Notes under the pieces: generated by a model | Told to the model about the DNA's origin: nothing | What the model saw: the letters and a program-made list of their open reading frames with translations, nothing else | Database searches by the model: none | Origin: Streptococcus mitis | Lineage (GTDB): Bacteria > Bacillota > Bacilli > Lactobacillales > Streptococcaceae | DNA: 64,000 bases | Direction: 5' to 3' | Assembly (NCBI RefSeq): GCF_000722695.1 | Contig: NZ_JPFU01000013.1 | Span: forward strand, 124,001-188,000 | Translations under genes and position numbers: made by a program | Shown: positions 57,745-64,000 of the stretch, piece after piece | Layout of the letters: each line of letters opens with the position of its first letter | Numbering within the stretch: the first letter of the stretch is position 1

Positions 57745-57795
57745 TAAAAAAGAGCCCATCACATAGGCTAGAAAGCTTGATATGATAGGCTTTTT
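57745..57795 (-). terminator. Terminator after pyk
   Basis: Minus strand stem GCCTATCA / TGATGGGC enclosing a larger loop and followed by TCTTTTTT. Confidence 0.75.
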
Positions 57796-57804
57796 AATGT
57801 TAGA

Positions 57805-59310
57805 TTAACGTACTGTACGGATACGCATTGTGTTTGTACGTACAGCTTCTCCAACTGGTACACCCGCTACGATAACGATATCGTCACCAGATTGTACAAG
57901 ACCTGCTTCAACTGCTTTACGTTCAGCAATTTCGAACATATCGTCAGTTGAAGATGGAGCATCTGTCAACATTGGGATAACACCCCAGTTCAACATCAAT
58001 CCACGTTCTGTCAATTCGTCGAATGTCAATGCCAAGATGTCAGCATTTGGACGGTATTTAGAGATCAAACGTGCAGTGTGACCTGTCTTAGTAAGAGTTA
58101 CAATCAATTTAATGTCCATTGAGTTAGTAGCATCTTTAACAGCTGAAGCCATTACTTCTGTCTTAGAGTTACGTTCAAATGAATCTGAGTTCAAACGGCC
58201 GTATTCGTTAAGAAGAGTTTGAGCGTTCTTGTCGATTGTAGCCATTGTAGTTACTGACTCAAGTGGGTATTTACCATTTGCAGACTCACCTGAAAGCATT
58301 GTAGCGTCAGTACCGTCGATAACAGCGTTGAATACGTCTGATACTTCTGAACGTGTTGCACGAGGTTTTTCAGTCATTGTTTCAAGCATGTTTGTTGCAG
58401 TGATAACAACTTTACCTGCAGCATTGACTTTCTTGATGATCATTTTTTGGTAAACTGGAACCATTTCGTATGGTACTTCGATACCCATGTCACCACGAGC
58501 AATCATGATACCATCAGCAGCTTCGATGATTTCATCCAAGTTGTCGATACCTTGTTGGTTTTCAATTTTAGCAAACAATTGAACGTGTCCGTTTCCAGTC
58601 TCTTTACAGATTGCACGAACTTCTTCAACGTCTTTTGCAGTACGTACAAATGAAATCGCAATAAAGTTGATACCTTGCTCAAGACCAAAGCGGATGTCAT
58701 CATTATCACGTTCAGCAAGAGCTGGGAAAGGAATTTTAGTGTTAGGGATATTAACACCTTTTTGTTTAGCGATTACACCGTCATTTTCAACTTCAACTTC
58801 AAATTCACGAGTCACATCATCTTTAGCAACTACACGAAGACCAAGTTTACCATCGTCAATTAATACTTGGCGTCCAACTTCAACATCGTCATAGATATCA
58901 AGTGAACCAGCGACGTTCAATGCAATTACTTCACGAGTTGATTGAATTCCTTGTTTAGTTGCAACACGAATTTTTTCACCAGTTGTGTAAGAGTATTCTT
59001 TTGCATCTCCTTCAAACAATTCTGTACGGATTTCTGGTCCTTTTGTATCAAGAAGGAAACCAACTTTTTTACCTGCAAGTTTTTCAGCAAGTTTAACAGT
59101 TGCCATACGGTCACCTTGTTCTTGGTGGTCACCGTGTGAGAAGTTGAAACGGAATGTGTTAGCACCAGCTTCAATCAATTTAGCAATGTTTTTAGCAGAA
59201 GCTTCAACATCCAGTTTTCCACTCCAGTATCCCTCATCACCAAATTTTTTACCACCACGGATTTCTACCGCAGGACCTAAAGTTGCAACGATTTTTACAC
59301 GTTTGTTCAT
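57805..59310 (-). CDS. pyk: Pyruvate kinase
   Basis: Pyruvate kinase converts phosphoenolpyruvate and ADP to pyruvate and ATP. The 501-residue protein begins MNKRVKIVATLGPAVEIRGG, and has the catalytic region FAKIENQQGIDNLDEIIEAADGIMIARGDMGIEVPYE near residue 250-290, TATNMLETM, and the regulatory C-terminal domain. It is the second gene of pfkA-pyk, 58 bases after pfkA, and followed by a terminator. It competes with enzyme I of the PTS for phosphoenolpyruvate. Confidence 0.98.
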   Translation of the reverse strand: MNKRVKIVATLGPAVEIRGGKKFGDEGYWSGKLDVEASAKNIAKLIEAGANTFRFNFSHGDHQEQGDRMATVKLAEKLAGKKVGFLLDTKGPEIRTELFEGDAKEYSYTTGEKIRVATKQGIQSTREVIALNVAGSLDIYDDVEVGRQVLIDDGKLGLRVVAKDDVTREFEVEVENDGVIAKQKGVNIPNTKIPFPALAERDNDDIRFGLEQGINFIAISFVRTAKDVEEVRAICKETGNGHVQLFAKIENQQGIDNLDEIIEAADGIMIARGDMGIEVPYEMVPVYQKMIIKKVNAAGKVVITATNMLETMTEKPRATRSEVSDVFNAVIDGTDATMLSGESANGKYPLESVTTMATIDKNAQTLLNEYGRLNSDSFERNSKTEVMASAVKDATNSMDIKLIVTLTKTGHTARLISKYRPNADILALTFDELTERGLMLNWGVIPMLTDAPSSTDDMFEIAERKAVEAGLVQSGDDIVIVAGVPVGEAVRTNTMRIRTVR

Positions 59311-59368
59311 GATTTTTGTGACTCCTTTATATATATGACCTCTTTGGTCTTATTAACTAATTTTTAAA

Positions 59369-60442
<1,074 letters not shown>

Positions 60443-60457
60443 CTATTTTCCGTAATT

Positions 60458-63400
60458 TTAGTGATAAATCGTTTTCATAACCATTCCATTTAATTTCGCT
60501 TTTAATTCATCAGATTTAGCTACAAAATGGTTGGGAGATACAATGGTTTTCTGTTCCTCTTCATACCTGATGATGACTGGAATTGGGCCTTTATATTGCT
60601 CTAAAATACGCGAAATTTCTTGATCCGATTCATGATTTTTCACTTGAATCCAAAAGCGTTCAGCCACTGCTTCTCTTATTTCCTGTGCAATCATTTGCAG
60701 ACGGCCATCACGGGACTGGATTTTCCCTCTGATATAGTAGAAGGCTCCTTCTCTTACTTCCTGCCCAACCTGTCGATATAAATCTGAAAAGAGGGTAACA
60801 TCCAGTTTTTTCTTACTATCATCGACCTGTAAGAAAGCCATATTTTCACCCTTTTTGGTGCGAATAGTTTTAATTTTTTGAATTTCTACCAAGATAATAG
60901 AGTGACTATTTTCTGACAAATTTCCAATGGGTGTAATCGGATAAATAGACTTGCTGGCAATAGCTTGTAAGGGATGTTTACTGACTCCTACCCCTAAAAG
61001 CTCTTGTTCCATATAGAATTTTTCTTGTTCTGTCCAATCTTCCGATTCCTGCCAACTATAAATAGTATCTCCAAACAAACTTCCTAACTCTTTTACAAAT
61101 TCAAATAAATTAGATAAATTATTGAATACTTTTTGACGATTTTTTTCAAATGAATCGAAAAGGCCAACTTTTACCAAAGGTTCTAGCAGAGGAAGTTTCA
61201 GATAATTCTCAGGTAATTTAGCTATAAAATCTTCAATGTTAGAATAGGGTCTATGTTCAATAATCCAAAGCGCCAAATCCTTGCTTACTCCCTTAATCGA
61301 TTTCAGACCTAGATAGATGGACTTGTTTGCAATTTTATCATGATAAGGAATAGTATTGATTGACAGAGGCGCTACTTCAAAGCCTGCTTCAAGGGCATCT
61401 GTTAGGTAATCACTGTTGGCAGAATTTAACATGACTTGATAAAAAATGGCTGGATAATGCGTTTTGAAATAGGCCAACTGGAAAGCCAAGGCTGAGTATG
61501 CATAGGCGTGTGACCTGTTAAAACCATAACCTGCAAACTTCTCCATGACATCAAAGACCTGCTCTGCCTTTTCCGCAGTATGACCTGCTTTTAATGCTCC
61601 CTGAATAAAGGAAGCCCTCATCTCATGCATGGCAGAGGCATCCTTTTTCCCCATAGCTCGACGCAAAATATCGGCTTTCCCAAGACTAAATCCAGCAAAA
61701 CGCTGAGCAACCTGCATAACCTGCTCCTGATAGAGCATAATGCCGTAGGTTGGAGCCAAAATATCCTCCAGCACTGGATCCAGAACCGTCACTTCTTCCT
61801 GACCATGCTTTCTTGCCACAAAATTATTGATATAATCACTTGCACCTGGACGATTTAAAGAAGTAGTTGCTACGACATCTTCAAAACAGACTGGCTGCAC
61901 ACGCTTTAGCAGGCGAATAGCACCAGGTTGCTCAAATTGAAAGATACCTTTTGTATTACCAGAAGCAAAAAGAGCCAGCGTTTCTTTGTCTTCCAAATCG
62001 ATTTCTTCAATTTTCAGATGAATCCCTTCTGTTTCAGCAAGCAACTCTTGCATTTTCTGGACAAAGGTCAAATTTCGTAGCCCCAGAAAATCCATCTTCA
62101 AAAGCCCGCTAGCTTCAACTCCATGAGCATCGTACTGAGTCAGTGGGATTTCGTCACCATGCTTCAGAGGGATGTAGTTGGTCAAATCTTGGTCACTGAT
62201 CACAACACCAGCCGCATGGACAGAGGTTTGTCTTGGATAGCCCTCTATCTTGCAAGCAATTTCAAAAGCTTTTTGGTATTCTAACTTACTATTGATTTGC
62301 TGACGAAACTGGAGATTGCCCTCATAGGCTGACTTGAGATTATCACGAAAACTGATTTTCTTAGTAATTGCAGACAATTCATACTCTGGCACACCAAAAC
62401 GCTTCAAAACATCACGTAAAGCTTGCTTAGCCCCAAAGGTAGAAAAAGTAACGATCTGAGCCGCATGCTTACTGCCATATTTATTGCCAACATATCTGAT
62501 AAAATCTGGACGATAAATATCTGGGATATCAATATCAATATCAGGCATAGTATAACGTTCACGATTGAGGAAACGTTCAAAAATCAAATTTTTCTCTACT
62601 GGGTCAATCCCTGTAATATCTAAGGCATAGGAAACCAAACTACCAACTGCAGAACCCCGTCCCATGCCCATATAATAGCCATTCGAGCGTCCAAAACGCA
62701 ACAAATCCCAAACAACCAAGAAATAATCATCAAAGCCCATATCATGAATAACAGCCAATTCTTGGTCTAGACGATTTTGATATTCTTTACTAGTCAACCC
62801 CTTCTGAGCTAGCCCCAGTTCAGCACGTTCTCTCAACTCTTCTACTGCTGGTCTAGCTGGATTAAAGCGAGGCAGTTTCAGACTAGTATCCAAGTCATAA
62901 GAAATACCTAAAATAAGCTTTTCTAAATTGTCCAAGGCTTGCGGAAAACGTTCTTGGAATAGTTTCTCTAAAGAACTTGCTGATATAAGGACATCTTGTC
63001 GTGAGCGTAAGGGAACTTCTCTGAGTGGTAGATTTTCTTTAATCGCTGTTAACACTTGTAGAACTTCTCTATCCCTGCTTTCAAAAGCATTGACCCGATA
63101 AAGGGGCAAGATTGGATGATGAAATTCACTGACCGGTGTTTCTGGATAAACCCCAATATAGTAATCACAGCCTATATTTAGAGACTCAATCTCTTCAAAA
63201 TAAGGCACAATGACCGCAATATCCTCCAGGTGTTGGGACAGGACTGACCAAGTTTTCTCCCCCTGCATCTTGGCTGTTGAAAGCTTCATCAACTGCTGAT
63301 AGCCCACACTAGATAGAGCTAAAAAACGCAGATTTACTTCCTGCACATCCACTAAAAGAGTCATTTCAAGCCCTAATAGAGGATGAATGCCGTATTTTTT

Positions 63401-63559
63401 TGTAATCTCTAGAAAGTCGAAAGCCCCATATAGGTTATCAATATCCATCATAGCCAGATGAGTGTAGCCATAGTCTTTAGCTGCTCTCACATACTTGTCT
63501 ATCGAAATGACACTCTCCATAAAACTATAGACTGTTTTTGTATCTAGTTGCGCAATCAA
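60458..63559 (-). CDS. dnaE: DNA polymerase III alpha subunit (DnaE)
   Basis: DnaE is the second replicative polymerase of Gram-positive bacteria, used with PolC to extend primers on the lagging strand. I start it at the TTG at 63559 (reads as MIAQLDTKTVYSFMESV), since AGGAGAAGG lies 5 bases before it; this gives 1033 residues, as I remember for pneumococcus. The PHP domain is N-terminal (TKTVYSFMESVISIDKY; MDIDNLYGAFDFLEI). The catalytic palm has MGRGSAVGSLVSYALDITGIDP and TMPDIDIDIPDIYRPDFI near 335-380. A C-terminal OB-fold contains SIILVEIQKIKTIRTKKGENMAFLQVDD. Confidence 0.96.
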   Translation of the reverse strand: MIAQLDTKTVYSFMESVISIDKYVRAAKDYGYTHLAMMDIDNLYGAFDFLEITKKYGIHPLLGLEMTLLVDVQEVNLRFLALSSVGYQQLMKLSTAKMQGEKTWSVLSQHLEDIAVIVPYFEEIESLNIGCDYYIGVYPETPVSEFHHPILPLYRVNAFESRDREVLQVLTAIKENLPLREVPLRSRQDVLISASSLEKLFQERFPQALDNLEKLILGISYDLDTSLKLPRFNPARPAVEELRERAELGLAQKGLTSKEYQNRLDQELAVIHDMGFDDYFLVVWDLLRFGRSNGYYMGMGRGSAVGSLVSYALDITGIDPVEKNLIFERFLNRERYTMPDIDIDIPDIYRPDFIRYVGNKYGSKHAAQIVTFSTFGAKQALRDVLKRFGVPEYELSAITKKISFRDNLKSAYEGNLQFRQQINSKLEYQKAFEIACKIEGYPRQTSVHAAGVVISDQDLTNYIPLKHGDEIPLTQYDAHGVEASGLLKMDFLGLRNLTFVQKMQELLAETEGIHLKIEEIDLEDKETLALFASGNTKGIFQFEQPGAIRLLKRVQPVCFEDVVATTSLNRPGASDYINNFVARKHGQEEVTVLDPVLEDILAPTYGIMLYQEQVMQVAQRFAGFSLGKADILRRAMGKKDASAMHEMRASFIQGALKAGHTAEKAEQVFDVMEKFAGYGFNRSHAYAYSALAFQLAYFKTHYPAIFYQVMLNSANSDYLTDALEAGFEVAPLSINTIPYHDKIANKSIYLGLKSIKGVSKDLALWIIEHRPYSNIEDFIAKLPENYLKLPLLEPLVKVGLFDSFEKNRQKVFNNLSNLFEFVKELGSLFGDTIYSWQESEDWTEQEKFYMEQELLGVGVSKHPLQAIASKSIYPITPIGNLSENSHSIILVEIQKIKTIRTKKGENMAFLQVDDSKKKLDVTLFSDLYRQVGQEVREGAFYYIRGKIQSRDGRLQMIAQEIREAVAERFWIQVKNHESDQEISRILEQYKGPIPVIIRYEEEQKTIVSPNHFVAKSDELKAKLNGMVMKTIYH

Positions 63560-63944
63560 TTTACCCTTCTCCTCTATCCTTCTCACTTTATTATACCATT
63601 TTTCAAAAAGAGAAAGACAAAAGCATTGACTCTTATCTATAGTTTATACTTTAAATACGGTGTTTAAAATGAAAAAAGTAAAAATATATTTAAAGTCTAA
63701 AATACTCCTGTAATGTTTTTTAAACTTTTTATCCCAAGAAGTGAATATATCTTTTAAAATAGAAAGATACATTCAATCAACTAAGTTGTTATAATAACTT
63801 GTTTTAAGCTATAGAATGGTACTTGTTTTTCATATAAATGATATTCATTATTATTGAATTAATTTCTTTCTCATTTAATGATTTCCTTTATCCTATTTTT
63901 TTGATATAATAACCTTAATTATTTTTATTTTATAAGGAGGTTAT
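63560..63944. other. Divergent intergenic region between dnaE and pepX
   Basis: AT-rich, without a convincing gene. On the plus strand a -10 TATAAT lies at 63905-63910 before pepX, with a poor -35. A 14-codon frame at 63668 (MKKVKIYLKSKILL) has no ribosome site and is probably chance. Confidence 0.5.
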
Positions 63945-64000
63945 ATGCGCTTTAATCAATTCAGCTATTTATCACTTCCAAGAAATACTATTTTATATGA
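63945..64000 (+). CDS. pepX: Start of X-prolyl dipeptidyl aminopeptidase, cut by the window end
   Basis: The first 18 codons read MRFNQFSYLSLPRNTILY, close to the PepX N-terminus I remember (MRFNQYSYINFP...). PepX removes X-Pro dipeptides from peptides in the cytoplasm. AAGGAGG lies 4 bases before the ATG. Position divergent from dnaE is the known arrangement in this group. Confidence 0.8.
   Translation, partial: MRFNQFSYLSLPRNTILY

Noticed and set aside
63668..63712. 14-codon frame MKKVKIYLKSKILL as a signalling peptide
   Set aside because: No ribosome site, no maturation motif and no regulator or transporter nearby.

Overview
The window is from a Streptococcus of the mitis group (S. mitis / S. 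pseudopneumoniae / S. pneumoniae cluster). The evidence is the gene content and order (ptsHI, nrdHEF, two lac clusters, gyrA with srtA and ldh, pfkA-pyk, dnaE, pepX), low GC, and three BOX elements, the dispersed repeat typical of pneumococci and their closest relatives. Small differences in GyrA and Ldh from the pneumococcal sequences I remember point to S. mitis or another commensal relative, but I cannot fix the species.

Layout. 1-2.2 kb: a decayed-looking patch of small membrane proteins plus the broken start of a double-glycine bacteriocin precursor. 2.2-5.9 kb: PTS-dependent dihydroxyacetone kinase dhaKLM, divergent from its regulators dhaS-dhaQ. 6-14.2 kb: ptsHI, then class Ib ribonucleotide reductase (nrdHE, nrdF) with NrdR boxes, then the repressor gene lacR. 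14.2-19.8 kb: the lactose operon lacT-lacF-lacE-lacG, controlled by a LacT antiterminator site and interrupted by five perfect 124-bp tandem repeats. 19.9-22.9 kb: an accessory cassette of a CmoA-like protein, a second SAM methyltransferase, an EamA exporter and an Rrf2 regulator. 23-24 kb: an orphan second lacA-lacB pair. 24.2-30.9 kb: the tagatose-6-phosphate pathway lacABCD, a LacX mutarotase-like gene and a galactitol-type PTS. 31-39.9 kb: housekeeping genes (lepA, phosphatase, recN, argR, tlyA, ispA, xseBA, udk). 40.2-49.5 kb: two accessory islands on either side of truB. One is a Septu/retron-effector-like ATPase plus HNH pair. The other has an HNH-membrane protein, a tail-anchored coiled-coil protein and a CbxX/SpoVK-type AAA+ ATPase. 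49.6-53 kb: a frameshifted metY and two tandem formate/nitrite-type channels. 53-64 kb: srtA, gyrA, ldh, pyk, pfkA, dnaE and the start of pepX.

How the genes work together. Lactose enters through LacFE as lactose-6-phosphate and is split by LacG. Galactose-6-phosphate then passes through LacAB, LacC and LacD into glycolysis, where PfkA, Pyk and Ldh are also encoded here. PtsI and HPr energise all the PTS systems in the window and also DhaM.

The most promising undescribed system is the three-gene HNH-membrane / coiled-coil / AAA+ cassette at 44.65-48.2 kb. Two of its three genes carry single-base frameshifts in A-runs. Next come the CmoA-like/methyltransferase/exporter cassette, the 5 x 124-bp array inside the lac operon, and the orphan lacAB pair behind its own palindromic operator.
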